Below, in pieces: positions 1 through 8,302 of a stretch of DNA of 48,076 nucleotides. The stretch is taken from contig NZ_BAAARY010000016.1 of the NCBI RefSeq assembly GCF_039532605.1, positions 1-48,076 on the forward strand. The letters are read 5' to 3'. Below the pieces are notes generated by a model that was not told the origin of the DNA, ran no database searches, and saw nothing but the letters and a program-made list of their open reading frames with translations. Each line of letters starts with the position of its first letter. Positions within the stretch are counted from its first letter, which is position 1. This DNA is from Pilimelia columellifera. GTDB lineage: Bacteria; Actinomycetota; Actinomycetes; Mycobacteriales; Micromonosporaceae. The position numbers and the translations under genes were made by a program.

Positions 1-2
1 CC

Positions 3-86
3 AGCCCCCGAAACCTCGGCGACATCGTCCGCGCAGCCGTCCACCTCACCCACTTCGAATACCGGTACCTACCGAACCCTCGTTGA
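3..86 (+). CDS. possible C-terminal tail of a gene entering from the left edge
   Basis: Frame 3 is open from the left edge and ends at a TGA at 84-86, encoding 27 residues that end HFEYRYLPNPR. Codon use is GC-rich and looks coding, unlike the AT-richer DNA just downstream. A transposase tail is conceivable in this setting, but no diagnostic motif is present. The other two frames run on past this stop, so the assignment is weak. Confidence 0.3.
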   Translation, partial: SPRNLGDIVRAAVHLTHFEYRYLPNPR

Positions 87-503
87 GATCACCTCAATGG
101 ACTGCCAGCGCCATGATTCTTGAGGTGACATAGATTCCAAAAAACTAAGGTGTCTTGAAGCGATTCCGAAAGGGCAAAGGGTCAAATTCGATGCTCATAT
201 CAAGATTTCCAATTAATAGATATCGGCAGACCAGCCGAGAAAAAAGAAGACAATTCTTCAGCCAAATAACCTCACCGACACCGGTTCTGGCAGACCTCCT
301 GTGGCAGCGCCGGGTCTGACGTGGTTCAGGCGGCGCGGGAGCACTCAGCCGTGGGCAACCTCTCCCGCTACGCGTGCGCAGGCGTCCGCACCCCGGGACT
401 CCGGCGACACCGACACCTGGGTCTTACGTGACAATTGCGCGATTTGATGGCAATGTGAATGACATACAGGTAGTTTCCGACCCGACCCGGGAAGGGGCGC
501 CCC
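87..503. other. AT-richer gene-free region at the left edge
   Basis: About 417 bases without a convincing gene. Roughly 110-290 is clearly richer in A and T than the rest of the window, with runs such as aaaaaacta and attaatagatat. That suggests acquired DNA or a decayed mobile element. The right part (about 430-500) must carry the promoter of the small gene at 504, but no clear -35/-10 pair could be chosen. Open frames on the minus strand here overlap the real + strand gene and look like composition artefacts. Confidence 0.5.
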
Positions 504-707
504 ATGAGCGACGAGGAACTGTTCTGCGCCGTCTGCGGCATCGATGCGACGGCCCGTACCCCGGACGCGGTGCTCGACGCCGACATCGACAACCCCGAAC
601 TGCTGTGCTCCGGTTGCGGCACGGCGATCCTGGTGGCCCCGGTCGTCGTCTGGGCCTTCAACCGCACCGACACGGTCTGGTCGGCGCCGCAGCAACGGAT
701 CGCGTGA
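504..707 (+). CDS. small zinc-ribbon-like protein (67 aa)
   Basis: An ATG at 504 is preceded by the purine-rich stretch gggaaggggc, a plausible ribosome-binding site. The product has two CxxC knuckles (FCAVC near residues 7-11 and CSGC near 35-38), the layout of a small treble-clef or zinc-ribbon domain. A hydrophobic stretch (ILVAPVVVWAF) follows the second knuckle but is too short to call a membrane segment. The gene stands alone and is closed by the strong hairpin at 775-810. Function is not recognised; Zn binding is inferred from the cysteines only. Confidence 0.6.
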   Translation: MSDEELFCAVCGIDATARTPDAVLDADIDNPELLCSGCGTAILVAPVVVWAFNRTDTVWSAPQQRIA

Positions 708-774
708 GGCGCGCGCCGGCCCGACTCCGCTGCGTCCACCCCACCGATGAGCCACTCTCCCCTGCCGCAAGAAG

Positions 775-810
775 CAGCGAGGCCCGCGGAGCGATCCGCG
801 GGCCTCGCTG
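775..810. terminator. bidirectional hairpin terminator
   Basis: A perfect 16-bp inverted repeat (arms 775-790 and 795-810) closes on the 4-nt loop GCGA. It lies between the convergent zinc-ribbon gene and ctaF, so it can serve both. There is no T-tract, as is common for actinobacterial terminators. Confidence 0.8.
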
Positions 811-825
811 ACATCTGACGGACGG

Positions 826-1269
826 CTACTGCTCGGCGACCCGCCGGGTGCCGGTGTAGTACTCGAAGAGCATCGCCGAGGCGGCCAGCACAACGCAGAC
901 CAGGCCGGCGACGACAACCCACCACACCATGAACGACAGCCCGACGGCCGTGATGGCGCCCGAGAGCGCGATGGCGAACGGCCAGTACGAACCGGGGCTG
1001 AAGAAACCGACCTCGCCCGCGCCCTCGTGGATCTCGGCGTCCGGCCGGTCCTCAGGGCGCAGGTCGATGCGACGGGCGACGAACCAGAAGTAGCCGCCCA
1101 GCATGAGACACAGCAGACCGGAGAGCAGCAGCGCCAGCGTTCCGACCCAGTCGATCTTTCCAGGTGGGTTCATCGGGTCGCCGGCCGCGGCCGTCCACCA
1201 GCCGTAGACGACGGTGGCCGCGAACAGGAACGCCGCGATGTAACCGAACAGTTTGTACTCAGTACGCAT
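826..1269 (-). CDS. ctaF: cytochrome c oxidase subunit 4, actinobacterial type
   Basis: A 147-residue membrane protein with about four hydrophobic segments, near residues 7-27, 42-66, 95-115 and 118-138. It matches the actinobacterial subunit IV (CtaF) in size, in the N-terminal MRTEYKLFGYIAAF and in the FFSPGSYWPFAIAL segment. In actinobacteria this subunit belongs to the aa3 oxidase of the bcc-aa3 respiratory supercomplex. The gene starts 9 bp after the ctaC stop, so the two form an operon. ctaD is not in the window. Confidence 0.93.
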   Translation of the reverse strand: MRTEYKLFGYIAAFLFAATVVYGWWTAAAGDPMNPPGKIDWVGTLALLLSGLLCLMLGGYFWFVARRIDLRPEDRPDAEIHEGAGEVGFFSPGSYWPFAIALSGAITAVGLSFMVWWVVVAGLVCVVLAASAMLFEYYTGTRRVAEQ

Positions 1270-1278
1270 GTCGCGCCC

Positions 1279-2181
1279 CTAGCTCTGCTGACGCTTGGTC
1301 GGGAACGGCGTCGTCGTGGTCGCGTACGGCGCCTCGCCGATCGAGGTGAGCGCGTCGGCGGTCGACTTGCCGGCCTGCTTTGCCGCCAGGAACCGCTGGT
1401 ACTCGTCCGGCGACACCACCCGAAGCTCGAAGTTCATCATCGAGTGGTAGGTGCCGCACAGCTCGGCGCAGCGCCCCACGTACGCGCCCTCGCGCTCCAG
1501 CGTGGCCTCGAAGACGTTGCGGATCGGGCCGGGGAAGACATCCCGCTTGAACAGCAGCTCGGGCACCCAGAACGAGTGGATGACGTCCTTGCTGGTCTGC
1601 TCGAACCGGATCTTCTTGTTCGACGGCAGCACCAACACCGGGATGGTGCGGTCGTCGCCGAGGGTGGAGGCGACCGTTCCGGCTTTCTCGCCCATGCCGT
1701 CGCGGTAGTTGAACTGCCAGTTCCACTTGAACGCGACAACCTCGACCGTGACGTCAGGATTCTTGGAGGTGCGGTCCACGTCGGTCTGGACGATCGCGGT
1801 GTAGTAGAAGAGCACGGCGATAACGAGGAACGGCGCCGCCGTGTACAGCGTCTCCATCGGGATGTTGTACCGGGTCTGCGGCGGCAGCTCCTCGCCTCGC
1901 TTGCGGTACCGGATCACACACCAGAAGATCAGGCCCCAGACCAGAACGCCGACGACCAGCGCGGCGACCGTGGAGCCGATCCACAGGTCGTACATCCGCT
2001 GCGAGGTGGGCGTGATGCCGCCCTGGGGCCAGCCGAAGCCGTTGAACGCCTTGCCGGCGTCACAGCCGGCGACGGCGAGCAGCGACAGAACGCCCAGGCT
2101 CAGCCCGACCAGCCGCGTCGCGCCACGTCGAACGCCCCGGATCCCGGCCGAGGAGCGCTTCCCCGAACCCTTTGCGACCAC
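1279..2181 (-). CDS. ctaC: cytochrome c oxidase subunit II (CuA subunit)
   Basis: The 300-residue product starts with a basic N-terminus and a lipoprotein signal (LAVAGC near residue 35), followed by two membrane segments and a periplasmic cupredoxin domain. The CuA ligands are visible in GRCAELCGTYHSMM (CxxxCxxxHxxM), with the upstream His in DVIHSFWVP. The domain receives electrons from cytochrome c. The GTG at 2181 is preferred because a perfect AGGAGG (complement of 2191-2196) lies 9 nt upstream; a longer in-frame reading to 2343 would place arginine-rich junk ahead of the signal. ctaF follows directly. Confidence 0.95.
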   Translation of the reverse strand: MVAKGSGKRSSAGIRGVRRGATRLVGLSLGVLSLLAVAGCDAGKAFNGFGWPQGGITPTSQRMYDLWIGSTVAALVVGVLVWGLIFWCVIRYRKRGEELPPQTRYNIPMETLYTAAPFLVIAVLFYYTAIVQTDVDRTSKNPDVTVEVVAFKWNWQFNYRDGMGEKAGTVASTLGDDRTIPVLVLPSNKKIRFEQTSKDVIHSFWVPELLFKRDVFPGPIRNVFEATLEREGAYVGRCAELCGTYHSMMNFELRVVSPDEYQRFLAAKQAGKSTADALTSIGEAPYATTTTPFPTKRQQS

Positions 2182-2391
2182 CTGCTCGTGCCTCCTTAGC
2201 AGCGCCCGCGCGATGCGCGAACCCTCGACGCCGATCAGCCCGACGCGCCGCCGTCGCGGAGTTTCGGATGCGACCCGGCGGTTCCGGCACCGGCGGCACA
2301 GCGTCACCGACGGTCGCACATTACTCGACCAACCTCGCCTCACCGGCTACGGGGTGGCGCGGCCGTCGGGTCACTGGTTCCGGCTTCACGC

Positions 2392-2397
2392 TACCGT
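2392..2397 (+). promoter_or_regulatory. -10 box (TACCGT) of a probable leaderless transcript
   Basis: TACCGT matches TANNNT and ends 6 nt before the GTG of the cysteine desulfurase at 2404. No Shine-Dalgarno is present. This is the spacing expected when transcription starts at the start codon. Confidence 0.55.
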
Positions 2398-2403
2398 CGA
2401 GCC

Positions 2404-3594
2404 GTGACAGGTCCGGCTAAACGCGGCACGACACCCCGGTCGGCGAACGACACGCCGGCGTACTTCGACGCCGCGAGCGCCGCTCCCCCGCACCCGGTGG
2501 CCAGGGAGGCGTTCCTGGCCGCGTGGGCGGACGGCTGGGTGGACCCTGGCCGGCTCTACTCATCGGCCAGGCGGGCACGCCAGCTGCTCGACGCCGGGCG
2601 GGCCGCCGTCGCCGTCGTCCTGGACGCCCGGCCGGACGAGGTGAGCTTCACGTCGAGCGGGACGACGGCCGCGCACGCCGCCGTCCTCGGTGGCCTGGCG
2701 GGACGTTCGCGTGCCGGGGACACCCTGGTGCACTCGGCGATCGAACACTCCGCGGTCCTGTACGCCGCGCAGCGCCATGTCGCCGCTGGCGGAAGGGCGG
2801 CGTCGGTCCCGGTGGACCGGCTCGGCCGGCTGGACCTGGACGCATGGGAACATGCGGTGCGCGCCCCGGGCGTGGCGCTCGCCACTTTGATCAGCGCCAG
2901 CCACGAGGTCGGAACGGCGCAGCCGGTGGCGGAGGCGGCGCGACTGTGCGCCGAGGCGGGCGTCCCGTTGTACGTCGACGCCGCGCAGTCGCTGGGCCGC
3001 GAGCCGGTCCCGGCTGGCTGGTCGCTGCTGTCCGCCAGCGCGCACAAGTGGGGCGGGCCGCCCGGCGTCGGGGTGCTCGTGGTCCGCAAGGGAACCCGCT
3101 GGACGGCGCCGATGCCCGCCGACGACCGCGAGTCGGGGCGGTGGCCGGGAGCCGCCGACCTGCCGGCGATCGTGGCCGCCGCGGCGTCGCTACGGGCAGC
3201 CGCCGCCGAGGCTTCGGCCGAGGACGGACGGCTCCGGGCGCTGGTGGACCTCATCCGGGACCGGGTGGCCCGGACCGTCCCGGATGTCGAGGTGGTCGGC
3301 GACCCGACGCGTCGCCTGCCGCATCTGGTCACGTTCTCGTGCCTCTACGTCGACGGGGAGGCGTTGACGGCGGCGCTCGACCGCCGGGGATTCGCGGTGT
3401 CGTCGGGGTCCTCATGCACGTCGTCCACCTTGCGGCCCAGCCATGTGCTGGAGGCGATGGGCGTGCTGTCGCACGGCAACATCCGGGTCTCCCTGCACCG
3501 GGACACCACGAAGGATCAGGTGGAGCGGTTCCTGGCCGAGCTGCCCGGCATCGTCGCCGGGCTGCGGGCCGAGGCGGGGGTGGCCGGCCTGTGA
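2404..3594 (+). CDS. cysteine desulfurase (NifS/IscS-like)
   Basis: A fold-type I PLP enzyme of 396 residues. The PLP lysine is K215 in SAHKWGG, and the aspartate of YVDAAQ and the histidine of SAIEHSAV fit the family. The catalytic cysteine is C338 in SSGSSCTSS. It removes sulfur from L-cysteine as a protein persulfide. The start codon overlaps nothing and appears leaderless. The stop codon overlaps the start of a TusA-like gene by 4 nt, so that small protein is the likely sulfur acceptor. It is not in a suf cluster, and whether it serves tRNA thiolation, Fe-S assembly or another pathway cannot be told. Confidence 0.88.
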   Translation: MTGPAKRGTTPRSANDTPAYFDAASAAPPHPVAREAFLAAWADGWVDPGRLYSSARRARQLLDAGRAAVAVVLDARPDEVSFTSSGTTAAHAAVLGGLAGRSRAGDTLVHSAIEHSAVLYAAQRHVAAGGRAASVPVDRLGRLDLDAWEHAVRAPGVALATLISASHEVGTAQPVAEAARLCAEAGVPLYVDAAQSLGREPVPAGWSLLSASAHKWGGPPGVGVLVVRKGTRWTAPMPADDRESGRWPGAADLPAIVAAAASLRAAAAEASAEDGRLRALVDLIRDRVARTVPDVEVVGDPTRRLPHLVTFSCLYVDGEALTAALDRRGFAVSSGSSCTSSTLRPSHVLEAMGVLSHGNIRVSLHRDTTKDQVERFLAELPGIVAGLRAEAGVAGL

Positions 3595-3818
3595 GCGTCG
3601 AGGTGATCGACTGCCTGGGGCAACGCTGCCCGCTGCCGGTGATCGCCCTGGCTCGCCGGCTGCGGCAGGCGCCGGTAGGCGCGGTGCTGCGGGTGCTGGC
3701 CGACGACCCGGCCGCCGCCAACGATATTCCCGCGTGGTGCCGGATGCGCGGCCAGGAGTTCCTGGGCGCCGTCACGGTGGACGGCGCCCAGGGGTTCGCC
3801 GTACGCCGGATCAGCTGA
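3591..3818 (+). CDS. TusA-family sulfur carrier protein
   Basis: A 75-residue protein with the TusA CPxP signature (C13 in QRCPLPV) and the later DIPAWCRMRGQEFL segment typical of the SirA/TusA fold. The signature Cys accepts a persulfide from a cysteine desulfurase. Its GTG overlaps the TGA of that enzyme (GTGA), so translation is probably coupled. The end overlaps the convergent adenosine kinase gene by 8 bp. No TusBCD or TusE partner is nearby. Confidence 0.88.
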   Translation: MSVEVIDCLGQRCPLPVIALARRLRQAPVGAVLRVLADDPAAANDIPAWCRMRGQEFLGAVTVDGAQGFAVRRIS

Positions 3819-4788
3819 CCAGGAGCGGCCGCACCTCGTCGGCGGCCCGCGGACCGTAGGACTCTTCGAGCCGCTTGAGGAAGCTGTCCGGGTGCACCTC
3901 GTACTCCTGGGTGCCGACGGTCTCCAGCACCAGGGTGGCGAGCAGGGCGCCGATCTGGGCGCTGCGCTCCAGACCGAGGTCCCAGGAGCGGCCAGCGAAG
4001 AAGCCGGCGCGGAACGCGTCGCCGACGCCGGTCGGGTCGTATGCCTGTAGCTCCCGGGCCACCGGCGCCCGCAGCGGCTCGATCTTCCGACCGGTGATCT
4101 CCACCCCGTCCTTGCCGTGGGTGGTGACCCTGATCCCGACCCGATCGAGGACCTCGTCGCCGGTGAGGCCGGTCTTGTTCTCCAACAGCTCACGCTCGTA
4201 GGCATTGGTCATGAGGTAGGTGGCGCCGTCGATCAGCTCGCGGATCTCCTCGCCGGACATCCGGGCGAGCTGCTGGGACGGGTCGGCGACGAACGGAATG
4301 CCCCGCTCCCGGCACTCGGCGGTGTGCCGCAGCATCGCCACCGGGTCGTTCGGGCTGATGAGCACCAGGTCGAGGCCGTCGACGCGGGCGGCGACGGGCG
4401 CCAGCTCGATGTTGCGGGCCTCGGACATGGCGCCGGCGTAGAACGAGGCGATCTGGCACATGTCCTGGTCGGTGGTGCAGACGAAGCGGGCGGTGTGGGC
4501 GACGTCGCTGACGTGCACCGAGTCGCAGTCGACGTGGTGGCGTTCCAGCCAGGCCCGGTAGTCGGCGAAGTCGGCGCCGACCGCGCCGACGAGCAGCGGG
4601 CGCAGGCCCAGCTGCGCCATCCCGAAGGCGATGTTGGCGGCGATCCCGCCGCGCCGGACGACGAGGTCGTCGACGAGGAACGACAGCGAGACGTTGTCGA
4701 GCTGGTCGGCCAGGAGCTGTTCGGCGAACCGGCCCGGGAAGTGCATGAGGTGGTCGGTGGCGATCGAGCCGGTGACGGCGATCTTCAT
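3811..4788 (-). CDS. adoK: adenosine kinase, PfkB family
   Basis: A 325-residue ribokinase-fold protein. The PfkB signatures are the N-terminal GGIAANIAFGMAQLG segment and the C-terminal DPTGVGDAFRAGF, with the catalytic base at D257. Length, that aspartate position and the neighbours match M. tuberculosis AdoK (Rv2202c), a bacterial adenosine kinase that makes AMP from adenosine and ATP; this comparison is from memory. The ATG at 4788 has AGGGG about 8 nt upstream. An in-frame ATG 22 codons earlier lacks support. General sugar kinase is the alternative label. Confidence 0.85.
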   Translation of the reverse strand: MKIAVTGSIATDHLMHFPGRFAEQLLADQLDNVSLSFLVDDLVVRRGGIAANIAFGMAQLGLRPLLVGAVGADFADYRAWLERHHVDCDSVHVSDVAHTARFVCTTDQDMCQIASFYAGAMSEARNIELAPVAARVDGLDLVLISPNDPVAMLRHTAECRERGIPFVADPSQQLARMSGEEIRELIDGATYLMTNAYERELLENKTGLTGDEVLDRVGIRVTTHGKDGVEITGRKIEPLRAPVARELQAYDPTGVGDAFRAGFFAGRSWDLGLERSAQIGALLATLVLETVGTQEYEVHPDSFLKRLEESYGPRAADEVRPLLVS

Positions 4789-4828
4789 GTGGCTGACCCC
4801 TGAAGTCGGCTGGGAGGATGCGCCGGCC

Positions 4829-4834
4829 AGCCTA
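4829..4834 (-). promoter_or_regulatory. possible -10 box of adoK
   Basis: On the minus strand the sequence reads TAGGCT, a TANNNT match about 40 nt before the adoK ATG, which would leave a short leader carrying the AGGGG ribosome-binding site. No convincing -35 was found. Confidence 0.35.
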
Positions 4835-4990
4835 GCCGACGACCAGAGCGCCATCGGGCGCGCCGATCGGTGGGAATGCGCCCGGGTCCGGTGACGGCGA
4901 ACAGCCCCGCCAGGCCCGCTGAGCAGGCGTGGCGTGGCGTTCGCCGTCGGTGCGACCGGTGGGCTCAGCGGTCGGCGACGCCGCCGAAAA

Positions 4991-5449
4991 TCAGTGGAAC
5001 GAGTCGCCGCAGGCGCAGGAGCCGCCGGCGTTGGGGTTGTCGATGGTGAACCCCTGGGCGTCGATCCGGTCCGCGAAGTCGATCTTCGCGCCGGCCAGGT
5101 ACGGTGCGCTCATCCGATCGACGACGACCTCGACGCCGTCGAAGTCGGTGACGACATCGCCGTCGAGCGAGCGCTCGTCGAAGAAGAGCTGGTAACGCAG
5201 GCCGGAGCAACCGCCGGGCTGGACCGCCACCCGCAGCCGCAGGTCGTCCCGGCCCTCCTGGTCGAGCAGCGCCTTGACCTTCTGCGCCGCGACCTCGGTG
5301 AGCACGATCGTGGTGGCGCCCTCGGTCGGGGCGGTGACCGTGGCCGCAGCGGCCGCCGCCGGAGCGCCGCCGCCGCAGCAGCCGCCTCCGCCGTGCTCAG
5401 CCGGGCTGGTCTCGGTGCTGGTCTCAGTCACGCTGGTGGTCTCGGTCAC
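4991..5449 (-). CDS. A-type iron-sulfur carrier (HesB/IscA/ErpA family)
   Basis: The C-terminal ~105 residues form an A-type carrier domain with its three cysteines at C81 (GGCSGL), C145 and C147 (SCACGDSF), the usual C-x63-CxC spacing. Such proteins hand Fe-S clusters to apo-enzymes; NadA and LipA in this window are plausible clients. The N-terminal ~47 residues are unusual: a Thr/Glu-rich start, then GGGGCCGGG and a polyalanine run. The GTG at 5449 is chosen because AGGGAG lies 9 nt upstream and the glycerate kinase stop is 13 bp upstream. The matching M. tuberculosis gene is Rv2204c. Confidence 0.88.
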   Translation of the reverse strand: MTETTSVTETSTETSPAEHGGGGCCGGGAPAAAAAATVTAPTEGATTIVLTEVAAQKVKALLDQEGRDDLRLRVAVQPGGCSGLRYQLFFDERSLDGDVVTDFDGVEVVVDRMSAPYLAGAKIDFADRIDAQGFTIDNPNAGGSCACGDSFH

Positions 5450-5462
5450 GGTGCTGCTCTCC

Positions 5463-6662
5463 CTACCGACGCTGCTTAATCCACCCAACGCTAGCTGACG
5501 TTTGCCCATTCCCCACTCCGGCCCACCCGGTGGCGACCCGGGCCGCCAGGGCTCGCAGCGCCGGGCCTGGGCGGATCATCGCCTGGTCAGGACCGCCCGG
5601 CTCGTCAACCAGCCCGTAGGCGGCGACCAGCCCGAGCGCGTCGAGGCCGGTGGCGCCCAGACTCACCCGTCCGGCGAGCGCCAGGCACGGAACGCCGGCG
5701 GCGCGGGCCGCCGCCGCGACACCGGAGACGACCTTGCCGGACGCGGACTGCTGATCGAGGGACCCTTCGCCGGTCACCACGAGATCGGCGAAGGACACCG
5801 CGTCGTCGAGGCCGGTGAGCGTGCGGACGAGGGTCGCGCCGGACTCCACCCGGGCGCCGAGCGCCAGCAACGCCGCGCCGAGGCCGCCGGCAGCGCCGCC
5901 GCCGGGTCGGGCGGCCAGGTCCGCCGGCGCTCCGGGCAGCTGGCGCAGCGCCTGCGCGTAGCGGGTCAGGGCGTCGTCCAGCACCGGCGCCTGCGCCGGG
6001 CCCAGGCCCTTCTGCGGACCGTACACGGCGGTGGCGCCGGCGGGTCCGGTCAGCGGGTTGACCACGTCCACGGCGGCGACCAGGTTGACCGGTCGCAGTC
6101 GCGGTCGGGCGTTGAGGCCGACGACGTCACGCAGCGCCAGCGCGCCGTACGGCAGTGTCAGACCGGCCCGGTCCACCGGCGCTGCCCCGAGGGCCGCCAG
6201 GGCGCCCGCGCCGCCGTCGTTGGTGGCCGACCCGCCGAGCCCGACGACGACCGTCCGAGCCCCGGTCTCGACGGCGGCCGCCAGCAGCAGCCCGACCCCG
6301 TAGCTGGACGCCCGCAGCGGATCCAGCTCCCCGGCGTCCAGGAGGCCCCGCCCGCACGCCTGCGCGCTCTCGATGTACGCGGTGTCGCCGACGAGCAGGA
6401 CGCCGGCCGTCACCGGTCGACCGAACGGGTCCACGGTGGCGACGGCGACCAGGCGCCCGCCGACACCGGCTTCGACAGCGTCGAGGAACCCCGGCCCGCC
6501 GTCAGCCTGCGGCAGCACGGTCAGCGTGGCGGACGGGTCGCCCGTCCGCCACCCGTCGGCGATCGCCTGGGCTGCCTGTTCCGCCGTCATGGTCCCGGCG
6601 AACTTGTCCGGACACACCACCACCAAACGGCCACCTCTGACAGCCCCGCTCCCGCCGCTCAC
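5463..6662 (-). CDS. glxK: glycerate kinase
   Basis: About 399 residues of the glycerate kinase type 1 family: CPDKFAGTMTA at the N-terminus, GLGGSATNDGGAGAL as the nucleotide/substrate loop, and GEGSLDQQSASGK near the C-terminus. It phosphorylates D-glycerate. The GTG at 6662 sits after a G-rich stretch; an in-frame ATG at 6743 and later GTG codons are alternatives, so the start is uncertain by up to ~30 codons. It is co-directional with the Fe-S carrier 13 bp downstream and divergent from nadA. Confidence 0.88.
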   Translation of the reverse strand: MSGGSGAVRGGRLVVVCPDKFAGTMTAEQAAQAIADGWRTGDPSATLTVLPQADGGPGFLDAVEAGVGGRLVAVATVDPFGRPVTAGVLLVGDTAYIESAQACGRGLLDAGELDPLRASSYGVGLLLAAAVETGARTVVVGLGGSATNDGGAGALAALGAAPVDRAGLTLPYGALALRDVVGLNARPRLRPVNLVAAVDVVNPLTGPAGATAVYGPQKGLGPAQAPVLDDALTRYAQALRQLPGAPADLAARPGGGAAGGLGAALLALGARVESGATLVRTLTGLDDAVSFADLVVTGEGSLDQQSASGKVVSGVAAAARAAGVPCLALAGRVSLGATGLDALGLVAAYGLVDEPGGPDQAMIRPGPALRALAARVATGWAGVGNGQTSASVGWIKQRR

Positions 6663-6852
6663 CGTCCCGCCTTCCCCACCCGGCGATCCCGACCGGCGCC
6701 TCGCCCGGCCGGACCGGAACGGCCGGGCCGCCGTGGTGGTCATGAGTTTCGTCACTACGAATCGGACAGTGGCGCCCGCAGCAGTCAGGATCGGCCACCG
6801 ACGACATTCTCCCGGTGGGCGGTGCTGGCGGGCGCGTGCGAGCATGGGACAC

Positions 6853-8127
6853 GTGACCTCGACCTCTACTGAGCCGCAGGATACCGGGCGGCAGGACACC
6901 GAGCGGCAGGATCTTGGGCGCCAGCGTTCCGGCGGCGCGTCCACTGGCGCAGCCGGGCCGGCGCCGGCGTGGGCCGAGCCGTCGGACACCCCGTTGGCGT
7001 TGCTGCTGCTCGGCCAGGGCAGCGACCCGGCCTCCGAACGGGGGGTGGACTGTCCGGGCGAACTGCCCGCCGCCAGCGACCCCGGCCTGGTCGCCCGAGC
7101 GGCCGCCGCCAAGGCCGCCCTCGGCGACTCGGTCTTCGTGCTCGGCCACCACTACCAGCGCGACGAGGTCATCCAGTTCGCCGACGTCACCGGCGACTCG
7201 TTCAAGCTGGCCCGCGAGGCCGCGGCCCGGCCGCAGGCCGAGCACATCGTGTTCTGCGGCGTGCACTTCATGGCAGAGAGCGCCGACATCCTCACCGGCG
7301 ACGCCCAGACGGTGATCCTGCCTGACCTGGCCGCCGGCTGCTCGATGGCGGACATGGCGGCGCTGCCGCAGGTCGAGACCGCCTGGGAGGTTCTCGCCGA
7401 CGCCGGGATCGCCGATGTCGTCGTGCCGGTCACCTACATGAACTCCTCGGCCGACATCAAGGGCTTCGTCGGCAGGCACGGCGGGGTGGTCTGCACCTCG
7501 TCGAACGCCAAGCGGGCGCTCGACTGGGCCTACGAGCAGGGCGAGAAGGTCTTCTTCTTCCCTGACCAGCACCTCGGGCGCAACACCGCCGTTCTGGAGA
7601 TGGGCTTCACCCTGGACGACTGCGTCCTGTACGACCCGCACAAGCCCGCGGGCGGACTCACCGCCCAACAACTGCGCGACGCCAAGATCATTCTGTGGCG
7701 GGGGCACTGCTCGGTACACGGACGGTTCAGCCTCGACAGCGTCAACGACGTCCGCGCCCGGGTGCCCGAGGTCAACGTCCTGGTCCATCCCGAGTGCCGG
7801 CACGAGGTCGTCAACGCGGCCGACCTCATCGGCTCCACCGAGTTCATCATCCGGACGGTCGAGGCGGCGCCCGGCGGCTCCGCCTGGGCCATCGGCACCG
7901 AGCTGAACCTGGTACGCCGGTTGGCCAAGGCCCACCCGGACAAACAGATCATGTTCCTGGACAAGACCGTCTGCTACTGCTCGACGATGAACCGGATCGA
8001 CCTGCCACACCTGGTCTGGAGCCTTGAGGAGCTGGTGGCCGGTCGCGTGGCCAACCCGATCCGGGTCGACCCGCAGACCGCCGCGCACGCCCGCCGCGCG
8101 TTGGACCAGATGCTCGCCCTGCCCTGA
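6853..8127 (+). CDS. nadA: quinolinate synthase
   Basis: NadA condenses iminoaspartate with dihydroxyacetone phosphate to quinolinate in NAD synthesis, using a [4Fe-4S] cluster. The three ligand cysteines are in FCGVHFMAES, VHPECRHEV and TVCYCSTMNRI. The core begins near residue 75 (VFVLGHHYQRDEV); the ~70 residues before it are a low-complexity Gln/Gly/Ala extension. The GTG at 6853 is preferred because GAGCAT, a near -10 match, lies 7 nt upstream; an in-frame ATG at 6844 would add three residues. nadB and nadC are not adjacent. Confidence 0.94.
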   Translation: MTSTSTEPQDTGRQDTERQDLGRQRSGGASTGAAGPAPAWAEPSDTPLALLLLGQGSDPASERGVDCPGELPAASDPGLVARAAAAKAALGDSVFVLGHHYQRDEVIQFADVTGDSFKLAREAAARPQAEHIVFCGVHFMAESADILTGDAQTVILPDLAAGCSMADMAALPQVETAWEVLADAGIADVVVPVTYMNSSADIKGFVGRHGGVVCTSSNAKRALDWAYEQGEKVFFFPDQHLGRNTAVLEMGFTLDDCVLYDPHKPAGGLTAQQLRDAKIILWRGHCSVHGRFSLDSVNDVRARVPEVNVLVHPECRHEVVNAADLIGSTEFIIRTVEAAPGGSAWAIGTELNLVRRLAKAHPDKQIMFLDKTVCYCSTMNRIDLPHLVWSLEELVAGRVANPIRVDPQTAAHARRALDQMLALP

Positions 8128-8248
8128 GCTGGCCGGGGGCCGCGGTCCGGGCGCGGCGGGGATCGATGCGAACCAATCAAGCTCCGGGCACGTACGGTGG
8201 AGTGCCCGAGTCCGAGGTCGGCGATATGCTGCCCGGGCCACACTTTCG

Positions 8249-8275
8249 GATAATTCACCCCACTCGCACGAGTGG
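8249..8275 (+). promoter_or_regulatory. murA upstream region: possible -10 and operator-like palindrome
   Basis: GATAAT at 8249-8254 resembles a -10 box. It is followed by the palindrome CCACTCG-CA-CGAGTGG (8260-8275), placed where a repressor would block early transcription or where the RNA could form a short hairpin before the murA GTG at 8303. Confidence 0.35.
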
Positions 8276-8302
8276 TTCTGCGAACAAGAGCGAGGCGATC
8301 GC

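Noticed and set aside
1027..2199. 390-codon plus-strand open frame opposite ctaC and ctaF
   Set aside because: It is antisense to clear cytochrome oxidase genes and gives an Arg/Asp/Gly-rich nonsense protein.
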